Source: Tragulus kanchil
Taxonomy: Eukaryota; Chordata; Mammalia; Artiodactyla; Tragulidae
Assembly (NCBI GenBank): GCA_022376925.1
Contig: JAIOJX010000005.1
Coordinates: forward strand, 88,247,501 to 88,311,500
Length of the DNA: 64,000 nucleotides
Direction: 5' to 3'
The notes below the pieces were generated by a model. It did not search any database, was not told the DNA's origin, and saw nothing but the letters and a program-made list of their open reading frames with translations. The position numbers and the translations under genes were made by a program. Positions 35,168 through 46,345 of the stretch are shown in pieces (positions within the stretch are counted from its first letter, which is position 1; each line of letters begins with the position of its first letter).

Positions 35168-37151
35168 GTAAAAAAAACTGAAAACATGGTAGAGATATTA
35201 ACCTAAATAATATACAAATAAATCTCATTACAATCAACTTAATATATGAAAATAGGCTTAAGTGTAAATTAAAACTATTTAAGTATAATTTTTCACTTAG
35301 CTACATTGATAGAAACCCCAAAATTTGATAATGGAATCTATCAGCAAGGCTGTGGGGACAGAGACAATCACATGTATTTTGCTGGTGACAATGCAAAACA
35401 GTATATGTTGTCATGGAGAGGAATAGGAAATACCTAGCAAAATTATGCCATTTCACACAGACAATCCAGAATCTTCTTACCTCAAGACTCTAAATCACCT
35501 CTGCAAATCTCTTTGTCATATAAACTTCTGGGAATTCACAGGTTCTGGTGATTGGCTTTAGATCAAAGAAGAACTCACAAGTAAAATTAGAAAATACTTG
35601 GGACAACCACCACATGACATATTTGTGGGTTACAGCTTTGGAGCATGGTTTACAAAGAATTTACCCTCTGGGGCCTCTATTAATAATGTGGAAGAGTACA
35701 TGGTTGAATAGTTAAAGTTTCTAGCATAAGAAGCTTAAAAAGTTAAGCAAATAAAACCCAAGTAAGTTAAAGCAAATAAATAATAGCAATGAGAACAAAT
35801 CTAAGTAGAAACGAACAGGAACAATAGAGAGCAATAAAATTCAAGTCTGATTTTTTGTGGTCAATAAATCTGATAAACTTCTAGTAGATGGATCAAGGAA
35901 AAAAGAACACACAAGAATAAAATCAGAAATGTCATAATTAATTTGACAGTTATTAAAAAATAATAAAGGAATATAATGAACATTTTGTTTCAGTAAGTTT
36001 GAGAACTTAAATGAACTGAATAAATTCCTTGAAAGCTATAAATTAAAATTCAGACAAAAGACTGCGATGGGAGGCCCACACAGGCCAAAGAACAAAGATG
36101 GATGAAAATAGATAAATGAAAGGCCAATAGAAGTGGCCAAAAAAAAAGAAGTAATTTAAAAGTTTGGCTAAAAGTACAAGTAGAGACAAATAATGAAAAT
36201 GAAAAACAATGCAGTTTCTGTCACAAGCAAATGTTTTAATATCCCAGAGTTACTAGATATGTAAAAAAAACTGAAAACATGGTAGAGATATTAACCTAAA
36301 TAATATACAAATAAATCTCATTACAATCAACTTAATATATGAAAATAGGCTTAAGTGTAAATTAAAACTATTTAAGTATAATTTTTCACTTAGCTACATT
36401 GATAGAAACCCCAAAATTTGATAATGGAATCTATCAGCAAGGCTGTGGGGACAGAGACAATCACATGTATTTTGCTGGTGACAATGCAAAACAGTATATG
36501 TTGTCATGGAGAGGAATAGGAAATACCTAGCAAAATTATGCCATTTCACACAGACAATCCAGAATCTTCTTACCTCAAGACTCTAAATCACCTCTGCAAA
36601 TCTCTTTGTCATATAAACTTCTGGGAATTCACAGGTTCTGGTGATTGGCTTTAGATCAAAGAAGAACTCACAAGTAAAATTAGAAAATACTTGGGACAAC
36701 CACCACATGACACATTTGTGGGTTACAGCTTTGGAGCATGGTTTACAAAGAATTTACCCTCTGGGGCCTCTATTAATAATGTGGAAGAGTACATGGTTGA
36801 ATAGTTAAAGTTTCTAGCATAAGAAGCTTAAAAAGTTAAGCAAATAAAACCCAAGTAAGTTAAAGCAAATAAATAATAGCAATGAGAACAAATCTAAGTA
36901 GAAACGAACAGGAACAATAGAGAGCAATAAAATTCAAGTCTGATTTTTTGTGGTCAATAAATCTGATAAACTTCTAGTAGATGGATCAAGGAAAAAAGAA
37001 CACACAAGAATAAAATCAGAAATGTCATAATTAATTTGACAGTTATTAAAAAATAATAAAGGAATATAATGAACATTTTGTTTCAGTAAGTTTGAGAACT
37101 TAAATGAACTGAATAAATTCCTTGAAAGCTATAAATTAAAATTCAGACAAA
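34968..37151. repeat. Adjacent direct duplication 9 (unit 1,093 bp)
   Basis: Copy 1 is 34968-36058 and copy 2 is 36061-37151, starting in the middle of the SINE (ACTGCGATGGGAGGCCCACA). Because it overlaps duplication 8, the SINE end and its flank occur three times (33889, 34968, 36061). One substitution was noticed (GACATATTTG versus GACACATTTG). The rest is identical by eye. Confidence 0.95.
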
Positions 37152-37886
37152 AAGATAAAAGTGTACTTTTATACCTCATTAAAGTTGAATTTTTAAAAAA
37201 TTCTCCTAAAAGAAAACTCTAGGCTCAGATGGTTTCAGAAGAGAATTCTATTGAACTTTTAAGGAATAACAATCCTACAGTTCTTTTAGAAAACAAAGGA
37301 GTATGCAACCTTTCCCAAAGCACTTTGGATCTAGCATTAGCCTCATGCTATAATATATCCAGACCAAAACATGGTAAGAAAACAAACATAGAAAACTATA
37401 TTCCTCATAAAACTGGATTCAAATGATCCTCAACCAAATACTAAAAATCAAATCAGGTAATTCAAAAGACAAATTACACACAATGATCAAGTGGTATTAT
37501 TCCTGGATTGCAAGATTGCTTTAATGTTCTAAACACAAAGTAATTTTCCATATAATGGAGAAAAGTCTCTGAACATCACTATAGACATATTAAAACATTT
37601 TATAGAATGCATTGCCCATTAATTCTAAAAGCTCTCAGCTAAATCAAAATACTAGAGCAACAATATGAAATATTCAGCTCATATCATATTTGCTGAGAAA
37701 GAATCATTTTCTGTTCTAACACTGGGGATAAAGAAAATCTACTCACACTTAAGGTATTCTCCATTATGTTGTAAACCCTGTGCAATAAAGCAGAAAATGA
37801 AGTAAACATACACATACCCACAAAGAAAGACAACACTTTTGTTTGGCTATCACTATGATGTACACAAAAATCACTAAAGACACTAC

Positions 37887-37904
37887 CCACCCCCCCCACC
37901 CTCA
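37887..37904. repeat. C-rich run
   Basis: A short C tract (CCCACCCCCCCCACCC) in otherwise AT-rich sequence; low complexity only. Confidence 0.8.
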
Positions 37905-38257
37905 AATTACCTAACTAGTAAGTGGATATAACAACATTTCATGACACATGAGCAGAATACTAAAATTAACTGTTTCTAGTTATTGGCAATGAGAAATTAT
38001 TTCGAAAAATACAAAGTACTTGAAGATGACTTGAACAATATGTATAATATCTGTACAATGAAAACTATCAAAGATTGCTGAATGAAGTTAAGAGATAATT
38101 GGAGAACTACACAATGTTAACTTGAAGACTATTATTCTAAGGCATTGATCCCTAAATTTATTTACAGATTTAATACAACACTCATTATAATACCAAAGAC
38201 ATTCAAAAAATGATCAAACTTATTCTGCAGTTTATATGGAATATAAAAATATGGAAT

Positions 38258-40552
38258 AAATAAATCTAGAAAAAGAATGTATCTAGAGGGCCTATACTCC
38301 TTTATTTCAAAGCTTACTTCACATCTACAGTGATCGAGGTATTGATAGTATGATACTGGCATGAAAATACACATTTAGATCATTGGAACAGAATTAACTG
38401 GATATATGGTTATAATAGTCAATTTTTGACAAGTTACCAAGATGACTCAAAGGAGGAGAATGGTCTTTTCAATAAATGGTGCTGGGATAGCTGGATATCT
38501 GTACAGACAAAGGAGCTTTGGCATTTTCCTTAGCCCCCACACAAAACTGACTCAAAAACTTAAAACCCTAAAACTTCTGACAAAAAACATATGAGAAAGT
38601 CTTTTGTGACTTTGGCGAAGGCAAATCTGCACTGATAGGATACAAAATATATGAATCACAAAATAAATACATTTTGTAATTGAAGTTTATCAAAATTTAG
38701 AACTTCCGCTTGTCAGAAAGTACCATTAAGAAAATAAAATGGCAAGTCAGAGACGGGGAGAAAGTATTGAAAAAATATACATTAATAACAACTTGGGGGC
38801 TTCCCCTGGTGGTCCAGTGGGTAAGGACACCGCCTTGCAGTGCAAGGGGTGCTGGTTTGATCCCTGGCCTGGGAAGATCCCACGTGCCGCGGAGCGGCGG
38901 GACCGATGTGTCCAATTACCGAGCCAGAGCTCTGGAGCGCATGCACCCAGAGCCGGTGCTCTGCAACGACAGAGGCCCACACGGGCCAAAGAACAAAGAC
39001 GGATGAAAACAGAGAAATGAAAGACCAATAGAAGTGGCCCGCCTGCTCCCCTCCCTCCCCAACCCGACCCCCGCCCAAAATAAATAAATAAATAAATCTT
39101 TAAAAAAAAAAAAACAACTTGGACTCCAAGCATACAAAGAAATCTTACAACTCAAGGGTAAGAAGGCAATCTAATAAAAAATGCGCAAATGCTTTGCAAT
39201 TGAACAAGCCCAGGAAAAGTTGTTGACGTCACTGGTCACCAAGGAAACGCAAATTAAAACCACAATGATACACTACTATATCCCTGCCAGAAAAACTAAA
39301 GCTTAAAAACAAGTGTTGCCAAAGATGTGGAATAACTGGAACACTCACAAAGTATGTGTGTGTGTGTGCGTGCACTCACACACATGCACTCTAAGGAAAA
39401 ATAAATCTAGAAAAAGAATGTATCTAGAGGGCCTATACTCCTTTATTTCAAAGCTTACTTCACATCTACAGTGATCGAGGTATTGATAGTATGATACTGG
39501 CATGAAAATACACATTTAGATCATTGGAACAGAATTAACTGGATATATGGTTATAATAGTCAATTTTTGACAAGTTACCAAGATGACTCAAAGGAGGAGA
39601 ATGGTCTTTTCAATAAATGGTGCTGGGATAGCTGGATATCTGTACAGACAAAGGAGCTTTGGCATTTTCCTTAGCCCCCACACAAAACTGACTCAAAAAC
39701 TTAAAACCCTAAAACTTCTGACAAAAAACATATGAGAAAGTCTTTTGTGACTTTGGCGAAGGCAAATCTGCACTGATAGGATACAAAATATATGAATCAC
39801 AAAATAAATACATTTTGTAATTGAAGTTTATCAAAATTTAGAACTTCCGCTTGTCAGAAAGTACCATTAAGAAAATAAAATGGCAAGTCAGAGACGGGGA
39901 GAAAGTATTGAAAAAATATACATTAATAACAACTTGGGGGCTTCCCCTGGTGGTCCAGTGGGTAAGGACACCGCCTTGCAGTGCAAGGGGTGCTGGTTTG
40001 ATCCCTGGCCTGGGAAGATCCCACGTGCCATGGAGCGGCTGGACCGATGTGTCCAATTACCAAGCCGGAGCTCTGGAGCGCATGCGCCCAGAGCTGGTGC
40101 TCTGCGACAACAGATGCCACCGCGATGGGAGGCCCACAGGGGCCAAAGAACAAAGACGGATGAAAACAGAGAAAAGAAAGACCAATAGAAGTGGCCCGCC
40201 TGCTCCCCTCCCTCCCCAACCCGACCCCCGCCCAAAATAAATAAATAAATAAATCTTTAAAAAAAAAAAAACAACTTGGACTCCAAGCATACAAAGAAAT
40301 CTTACAACTCAAGGGTAAGAAGGCAATCTAATAAAAAATGCGCAAATGCTTTGCAATTGAACAAGCCCAGGAAAAGTTGTTGACGTCACTGGTCACCAAG
40401 GAAACGCAAATTAAAACCACAATGATACACTACTATATCCCTGCCAGAAAAACTAAAGCTTAAAAACAAGTGTTGCCAAAGATGTGGAATAACTGGAACA
40501 CTCACAAAGTATGTGTGTGTGTGTGCGTGCACTCACACACATGCACTCTAAG
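38258..40552. repeat. Adjacent direct duplication 10 (offset 1,141 then 1,157 bp)
   Basis: Copy 1 is 38258-39395 and copy 2 is 39398-40552. L1-derived flanks are near-identical. The contained SINEs differ by about a 16-bp indel plus many substitutions, which shifts the offset from 1141 to 1157. Differences confined to the high-copy repeat suggest wrong SINE reads were used in one copy. Confidence 0.95.
38797..39112 (+). mobile_element. CHR-like 3'-extended SINE with TSD
   Basis: Full-length with head GGGCTTCCCCTGGTGGTCCA, CpG-rich middle, and tail CCAAAATAAATAAATAAATA followed by an A-run. The 10-bp target-site duplication AACAACTTGG lies at 38787-38796 and 39113-39122. The duplicate copy at 39938-40269 has a longer middle (ATGCCACCGCGATGGGAGGC present) and closer agreement with the family. 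Confidence 0.92.
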
Positions 40553-40553
40553 T

Positions 40554-40640
40554 TTGCCTCAGTCGCGGCCACCTTTTTGTGACCCTATGCACCATCCCCT
40601 GGGGCCAGGCTCCTCTGTCCATGGGATTATCCAGTCTGTG
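40554..40640 (-). mobile_element. Bov-tA fragment, minus strand
   Basis: GCCTCAGTCGCGGCCACCTT, 'ttgtgaccctatgcacc', then 'ggctcctctgtccatgggatt': antisense Bov-tA 3' half, ending abruptly. Confidence 0.75.
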
Positions 40641-40649
40641 ACAACCTAG

Positions 40650-40780
40650 GGAATGGGATTGAGAGAGAGCTGGGAGGGGACATTTACATACCTGTGGCTG
40701 ATTCATGTTGATGTATGGCAGAAACCAACACAATACAGTAATTATTCTCCAATTAAAAATCAAATTAAACTAAAAAAATA
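40650..40780 (+). mobile_element. L1 3'-end fragment (ruminant L1)
   Basis: 'acatacctgtggctgattcatgttgatgtatggcagaaacc', then TTCTCCAATTAAAAATCAAA: the 3' end of a ruminant L1 in sense orientation, with an A-rich tail. Confidence 0.8.
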
Positions 40781-40799
40781 AAAGAGTCAAAGACATGAT

Positions 40800-40945
40800 A
40801 GAAAAAGGGATGCTGGACTAGATTGCCATGCCCTCCTCTAGGTGATCTTCCAGACCCAGAGATGAAACCTGCATCTCTTACATCTCCTGCACTGACAGGC
40901 AAGTTCTGGACCACTTCCCAGTGCCACCGGGGAAGCACTAAGTGT
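40800..40945 (-). mobile_element. Bov-tA-like SINE fragment, minus strand
   Basis: 'ctaggtgatcttccagacccagagatgaaacctgcatctcttac', then GTGCCACCGGGGAAGC: antisense B box and head of a diverged tRNA-Glu SINE. Confidence 0.6.
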
Positions 40946-40949
40946 CACA

Positions 40950-41110
40950 GTAGCATGCCATTGAGTCAGAAAGGGACTGTTCTATCAGCCTAGTGTCTGG
41001 AGGGACCACGCAGAACAAAGCCACAACCAGTCTGGAGTTGTCCAGTAAGGAAAAAGAGAAATAAATCTTTGTTGCTGCTATCCACTGAGACTTCGAGATT
41101 GTTACACAAA
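40950..41110 (+). mobile_element. Possible MaLR LTR fragment
   Basis: 'aagccacaaccagtctgg', then 'aataaatctttgttgctgctatccactgagacttcgagattgttac', resembles the 3' end of MLT-type LTRs (a family phrase like 'ccactgagattttgggattgtt'). Assigned by eye only. Confidence 0.4.
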
Positions 41111-41239
41111 ATAACCTTACAAAAGTTGGTGAATATAGTTAAATTTTGACTAGTATTTGGTATTTCATTTCTTCCTTTTTTGTATCAAAGATTTGGTTGT
41201 TGTTGAACTTACTAAATCATAATTGGAAAGACTCAACAC

Positions 41240-41374
41240 CCAATATTTTGTAATGGTCTACATGGGAAAAGAACCTTAAAGAGAGAAATATATGCATATG
41301 TATAACTGATCCACTTTGCTATACACCTGAAAATAACAATATTGTAAATCAACTATAGTTGAATAAATTTTTTT
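41240..41374 (+). mobile_element. L1 3'-terminal fragment
   Basis: 'taatggtctacatgggaaaagaac', 'gcatatgtataactgatccactttgctatacacctg', 'attgtaaatcaactatag', then a T-rich boundary: the terminal segment of an L1 3' UTR. A second copy at about 42453-42540 is due to duplication 11. Confidence 0.75.
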
Positions 41375-41632
41375 TAAATTTTTCTTTTTTTGCCCCTTCT
41401 ATTGGTCTTTCATTTATTTATTTTTTATCCATCTCTGCTCCCTGGCCTGTGTGGGCTTCCCATTGCAGTGGCCTCTCTCGCTGCAGAGCACCCACTCTGG
41501 GTGCATGCACTCCAGAGCTCCGGCTTGGTGGTTGGAAACATCAGTCCAGCCACGGATTCTCCCAGGCCAGGGATCGAATCCGCACCCCTTGCATTTCAAG
41601 TCAGCATCCTTACCCACTGGACCACCAGGGAA
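41375..41632 (-). mobile_element. CHR-like SINE, minus strand
   Basis: TGCCCCTTCTATTGGTCTTT, a diverged middle missing a segment (CAGTCCAGCCACGGATTCTC), antisense B box GGGATCGAATCC, ending GGACCACCAGGGAAAT. The flanks TTGAATAAATTTTT and ATGAATAAAATTTTT may be a target-site duplication. It reappears at 42540-42797. Confidence 0.88.
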
Positions 41633-41829
41633 ATGCATGAATAAAATTTTTGAAAAAGTAAATTAAATAAAAGAAGTAATTATACTGAATACTATCTTTA
41701 GTAATGAAATGACAGGCTAACTTACCTTATTCTTGTCTAAGAACTTCTGTTGCTAAGGAAAAATTTTGTTAAGGACAAATTCATTTAATCTGATTTCAAA
41801 GAGTACTTTTAAAGTTAAAAATTGATGTT

Positions 41830-42160
41830 GAATTTTCAATTGTCTCGTAAAATCTTAGAAGATGTACGATCTTGTTTCCTTAAATCTATTGATATACTGA
41901 ATGGCCCTAATGCCGTTTTAAAATGCTGAACCATTCCTGTGTTACTGTAATAAACCCAACTTGGTCAAAATTATTATTATTTATAGCATCTTAGGCTTTC
42001 ACATTGAGATTTATGAATTAAATCATCTTTTTGAGTTTCTGGCTTTAAGGTTCAATGCCATACTCACTTCATAAAAATAATTTGAATATCTTCCTTTCAC
42101 TGTCCTCTGTAATTTTATTTTTGTTTTTTGCTTGTCTCTTTGATTTGTATGTTTTGTGGG
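41830..42160 (-). mobile_element. Old L1 ORF2 fragment, minus strand
   Basis: Antisense L1 phrasing: 'tgctgaaccattcctgtgttactgtaataaacccaacttggtca' followed by 'atcatctttttgagtttctgg'. It is very diverged. A copy lies about 1,166 bp downstream. Confidence 0.55.
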
Positions 42161-43290
42161 AGAATATGCATAGAGAAATCAGAATTTGCTAATGGCCACT
42201 CTAAAATGGAAACTTGGCATTTTTGTGTTATTCTAAAACCAGTGACATATTATTGAAGAAATCCTACAAAGTACAAATGGACACAAAGAAAAATGTAGTA
42301 ATGTTAATAAAATATCAGCTTATTAACACTTTGAATAATCTCTTACCAAATGATTAAAAAACTTAGTAGTTGGGGGAACGGTGAAGATGGAGGGATACAA
42401 AGACCCCGAGCACACCAAAATTACAACTATCTACAATATTGTAAATCAAAGAATATATGCATATGTATAACTGATCCACTTTGCTATACACCTGAAAATA
42501 ACAATATTGTAAATCAACTATAGTTGAATAAATTTTTTTTAAATTTTTCTTTTTTTGCCCCTTCTATTGGTCTTTCATTTATTTATTTTTTATCCATCTC
42601 TGCTCCCTGGCCTGTGTGGGCTTCCCATTGCAGTGGCCTCTCTCGCTGCAGAGCACCCACTCTGGGTGCATGCACTCCAGAGCTCCGGCTTGGTGGTTGG
42701 AAACATCAGTCCAGCCACGGATTCTCCCAGGCCAGGGATCGAATCCGCACCCCTTGCATTTCAAGTCAGCATCCTTACCCACTGGACCACCAGGGAAATG
42801 CATGAATAAAATTTTTGAAAAAGTAAATTAAATAAAAGAAGTAATTATACTGAATACTATCTTTAGTAATGAAATGACAGGCTAACTTACCTTATTCTTG
42901 TCTAAGAACTTTCTGTTGCTAAGGAAAAATTTTGTTAAGGACAAATTCATTTAATCTGATTTCAAAGAGTACTTTTAAAGTTAAAAATTGATGTTGAATT
43001 TTCAATTGTCTCGTAAAATCTTAGAAGATGTACGATCTTGTTTCCTTAAATCTATTGATATACTGAATGGCCCTAATGCCGTTTTAAAATGCTGAACCAT
43101 TCCTGTGTTACTGTAATAAACCCAACTTGGTCAAAATTATTATTATTTATAGCATCTTAGGCTTTCACATTGAGATTTATGAATTAAATCATCTTTTTGA
43201 GTTTCTGGCTTTAAGGTTCAATGCCATACTCACTTCATAAAAATAATTTGAATATCTTCCTTTCACTGTCCTCTGTAATTTTATTTTTGT

Positions 43291-45466
43291 TTTTTGCTTG
43301 TCTCTTTGATTTGTATGTTTTGTGGGAGAATATGCATAGAGAAATCAGAATTTGCTAATGGCCACTCTAAAATGGAAACTTGGCATTTTTGTGTTATTCT
43401 AAAACCAGTGCACTCTTATTGAAGAAATCTTACAAAGTACAAATGGACACAAAGAAAAATGTAGTAATGTTAATAAAATATCAGCTTATTAACACTTTGA
43501 ATAATCTCTTACCAAATGATTAAAAAACTTAGTAGTTGGGGGAACGGTGAAGATGGAGGGATACAAAGACCCCGAGCACACCAAAATTACAACTATCTAC
43601 AGAATGACCACCAACTGAAAAATAAACAGAGCTGGAACCTACCAGTGTGGAACACTTTCTGGTACATTTCAAAGGTCTCCTACAACTGAAGATATAAAAA
43701 AGGAACCATAATGAGATTTGAACAAGGGGTGAACTCATGATATCATCCAACCTCCAACCCCCAGCGTGGGCAAACCACAAAAAGGCAGAAAAATTATATT
43801 GCAGAGGTTCATCCACAAGGGTGAGAGTCCTACAGGCCACAGCAGACTCAAAGCCTAGGGCTCCGTCCCTGGGAAGATAAGCTCTTGAGCCTTTGGCTTT
43901 GAAGGCCAATGGGGCTTAACTGCAGGAGCCCCACCGGACTGGGAGAGACACAGACTTCACTCTTAAGTGCATAAAAAATCCCACACACACCAGAACCCAG
44001 GGCAAAACCTGTCATTGGATAGCAACTTGGACCAGAGCTACCTGCTGGTCTTGAAGAGTCTCTGGGAGATGTTGGGGGAGGGTGTGGCTCACCTTAGGGA
44101 GAAAAACCTTGGAGGCAGACATACTTAGGAACATTCAGTTGCTTGAACTCTCCTGGCAATCACCATATTGGCTAATTAGTGCCAAGACTTGGCCCCACCA
44201 ACAGCCTGTAGGCTCCTGTGCTTTACGCTCCATGGTGACACAGCAGTGGTGCAAGGTGTGACGTTCCCCCTTAGTGTCTGCCTGGGGTAAGGAGGGTTTT
44301 GCCAAGAAGATTTCTAATGTGAGGCCACATGTCTTCTAGTCCCTTGGCTTGGGTAAGTTCTTCAATTCTTGTAATTATTTGTTTTTGCTTTTTTTTTTGC
44401 TTGTCTCTTTGATTTGTATGTTTTGTGGGAGAATATGCATAGAGAAATCAGAATTTGCTAATGGCCACTCTAAAATGGAAACTTGGCATTTTTGTGTTAT
44501 TCTAAAACCAGTGCACTCTTATTGAAGAAATCTTACAAAGTACAAACGGACACAAAAAAAAATGTAGTAATGTTAATAAAATATCAGCTTATTAACACTT
44601 TGAATAATCTCTTACCAAATGATTAAAAAACTTAGTAGTTGGGGGAACGGTGAAGATGGAGGGATACAAAGACCCCGAGCACACCAAAATTACAACTATC
44701 TACAGAATGACCACCAACTGAAAAATAAACAGAGCTGGAACCTACCAGTGTGGAACACTTTCTGGTACATTTCAAAGGTCTCCTACAACTGAAGATATAA
44801 AAAAGGAACCATAATGAGATTTGAACAAGGGGTGAACTCATGATATCATCCAACCTCCAACCCCCAGCGTGGGCAAACCACAAAAAGGCAGAAAAATTAT
44901 ATTGCAGAGGTTCATCCACAAGGGTGAGAGTCCTACAGGCCACAGCAGACTCAAAGCCTAGGGCTCCGTCCCTGGGAAGATAAGCTCTTGAGCCTTTGGC
45001 TTTGAAGGCCAATGGGGCTTAACTGCAGGAGCCCCACCGGACTGGGAGAGACACAGACTTCACTCTTAAGTGCATAAAAAATCCCACACACACCAGAACC
45101 CAGGGCAAAACCTGTCATTGGATAGCAACTTGGACCAGAGCTACCTGCTGGTCTTGAAGAGTCTCTGGGAGATGTTGGGGGAGGGTGTGGCTCACCTTAG
45201 GGAGAAAAACCTTGGAGGCAGACATACTTAGGAACATTCAGTTGCTTGAACTCTCCTGGCAATCACCATATTGGCTAATTAGTGCCAAGACTTGGCCCCA
45301 CCAACAGCCTGTAGGCTCCTGTGCTTTACGCTCCATGGTGACACAGCAGTGGTGCAAGGTGTGACGTTCCCCCTTAGTGTCTGCCTGGGGTAAGGAGGGT
45401 TTTGCCAAGAAGATTTCTAATGTGAGGCCACATGTCTTCTAGTCCCTTGGCTTGGGTAAGTTCTTC
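43291..45466. repeat. Adjacent direct duplication 12 (unit 1,103 bp)
   Basis: Copy 1 is 43291-44363 and copy 2 is 44394-45466. The filler at 44364-44393 (AATTCTTGTAATTATTTG...) looks like a corrupted version of the sequence just before copy 1 (43274-43290). That is what an error-rich contig start would give. The copies are otherwise almost identical. Confidence 0.95.
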
Positions 45467-45545
45467 CAGAAGCTCTTTTCCTCTGTGCCTGTGGCACACT
45501 TCTGCACTGCCCTGTCTGGGATCTAGGGGCAGCAATAAGGAGACA
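43536..45545 (+). mobile_element. L1 5' UTR without its ORFs, plus strand
   Basis: Starts GGTGAAGATGGAGGGATACA, passes 'ccccgagcacaccaaaattacaactatctac', 'gcggaaggccaatggggctt' type GC-rich text and 'ctacctgctggtcttgaag', as in cetartiodactyl L1 5' UTRs. After removing duplication 12 it is about 0.9 kb. It stops near 45545 and no ORF1 or ORF2 follows. 5'-only L1 pieces are unusual because truncation normally removes the 5' end. A 126-residue frame on the minus strand (43529-43909 and its copy) is a shadow. A short first occurrence at 42370-42435 is cut by junction 11. Confidence 0.75.
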
Positions 45546-45702
45546 TGGAGAACTCACCACTGTGTTCTTCCTCAAGTCTCGAGGTCCCTCTGAAGCCAGA
45601 CTTCTTTACACTGTTCAGAGAAGAAAGAAAGAAAATGTGTAAACCTCACACAATCCACATTTATTATCTTTTACTTCACACATCACACATGAACTTGATC
45701 AG

Positions 45703-45822
45703 GGGTTCATTTGACTGCCTGAACCTCCTTGTCAAATTAGACCCCAGAAGATTAAGGGCAGACCAGGTTAAAGACATCATCAATCTGTTGCAAGAAAGTG
45801 AGAGAAGAAACCATTTCCCTGA
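45703..45822 (+). CDS. Candidate single coding exon, unidentified
   Basis: A 120-bp stretch, in frame, bounded by a possible acceptor (CTTGATCAG, preceded by a moderately pyrimidine-rich 'ttattatcttttacttcacac') and an excellent donor (CCCTGA|GTAAGTAAGG). The encoded peptide includes FDCLNLLVKLDPRRLRADQV and KDIINLLQESERRNHFPE, an amphipathic, charged helical look with ordinary codon use. The frame continues upstream to a Met at 45545 with less protein-like sequence. It overlaps no repeat I recognise. I cannot name the protein. It could be an exon of a gene whose other exons lie outside the window, or chance. Confidence 0.35.
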
Positions 45823-46171
45823 GTAAGTAAGGCAGAATTTTTAAATATGTCTTTAGATGATAAATGATAAGTGAGAATATTTGATCTAGAGACAAGTACA
45901 ATAATTCCTCTAGATTTATATCTACCATTTAGCACAACCAAGTTCAGTTCATGAACACATGTAATGATAAATATCCCTTTTAGGTTAATTTTTCTATATC
46001 TAAAATAGTGGCCCGGTGGGAAATGATGACCAATCCATTCCCCCGTGGCTTCAGGTAGGAAAATTACTGAGTTCATCATCAATCTCATTCTTTAGTCCTC
46101 CAGGGAAGATTATCTTTGTAGAACACTATAAAGCTAAATAAATTTAAAAGATTATCAAAGAGAGATTATAA
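45823..46171. other. Unique sequence, no gene seen
   Basis: Intron-like AT-rich sequence. The minus-strand frame at 45780-46088 has no recognisable domain. Confidence 0.4.
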
Positions 46172-46345
46172 ATCTAAGCAGAAGTTCTCAATTTTTGGCA
46201 CCCATTAGAATCACTTGGGGAATTATAAGAAAAAATAATACTAATGGGTTTGCATTACTCCAGGTCAATTAAATAATGTTTTGAGTGGGGCCTGGACATC
46301 AGTATTTCTTAAAGCTGTCCAGGTGACTCTAATGTTCATCCAAGA
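46172..46345 (+). mobile_element. MER20-like hAT-Charlie relic
   Basis: AGTTCTCAATTTTTGGCACC, 'attagaatcacttggggaatt', 'gtggggcctggacatcagtatttcttaaagctgtccaggtgactctaatg': the order and wording of MER20, a non-autonomous DNA transposon of eutherian age. Confidence 0.8.

Larger units (their letters stand above)
35170..40510 (+). mobile_element. Old L1 ORF2 region, plus strand, interrupted
   Basis: Degenerate L1 ORF2 is followed in order. About 35730-36050 is 'aatctgataaacttctagtagatggatcaaggaaa'. About 37150-37700 is 'ggctcagatggtttcagaag', 'catggtaagaaaacaaac', 'caagtggtattattcctgg'. About 38160-38700 is 'ttcaataaatggtgctgggatag', 'acttctgacaaaaaacat'. About 39123-39340 is the 3' part. There are many stops and frameshifts and no functional protein. 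A SINE is inserted near the 3' end, and duplications 9 and 10 inflate its length. Confidence 0.7.
41286..43601. repeat. Adjacent direct duplication 11 (offset 1,165 bp)
   Basis: Copy 1 is 41286-42435 and copy 2 is 42451-43601, with about 15 bp filler (42436-42450) that echoes ATATTGTAAATCAA from the start of the unit. A 6-bp patch near the copy-1 end differs (TGACATATTATTG versus TGCACTCTTATTG). Confidence 0.95.

Noticed and set aside
38747..39155. Open frames of 80-129 residues on both strands in several SINEs (also 3680-4105, 16557-16901, 18820-19244, 39851-40312)
   Set aside because: They coincide with CHR-like SINEs, repeat at every SINE copy with the same text, and occur in several frames at once. 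They are shadows of a GC-rich non-coding RNA gene.
43529..43909. 126-residue minus-strand frame, present twice (also 44632-45012)
   Set aside because: It lies antisense to an L1 5' UTR and is duplicated only by the 1,103-bp block; no protein domain.
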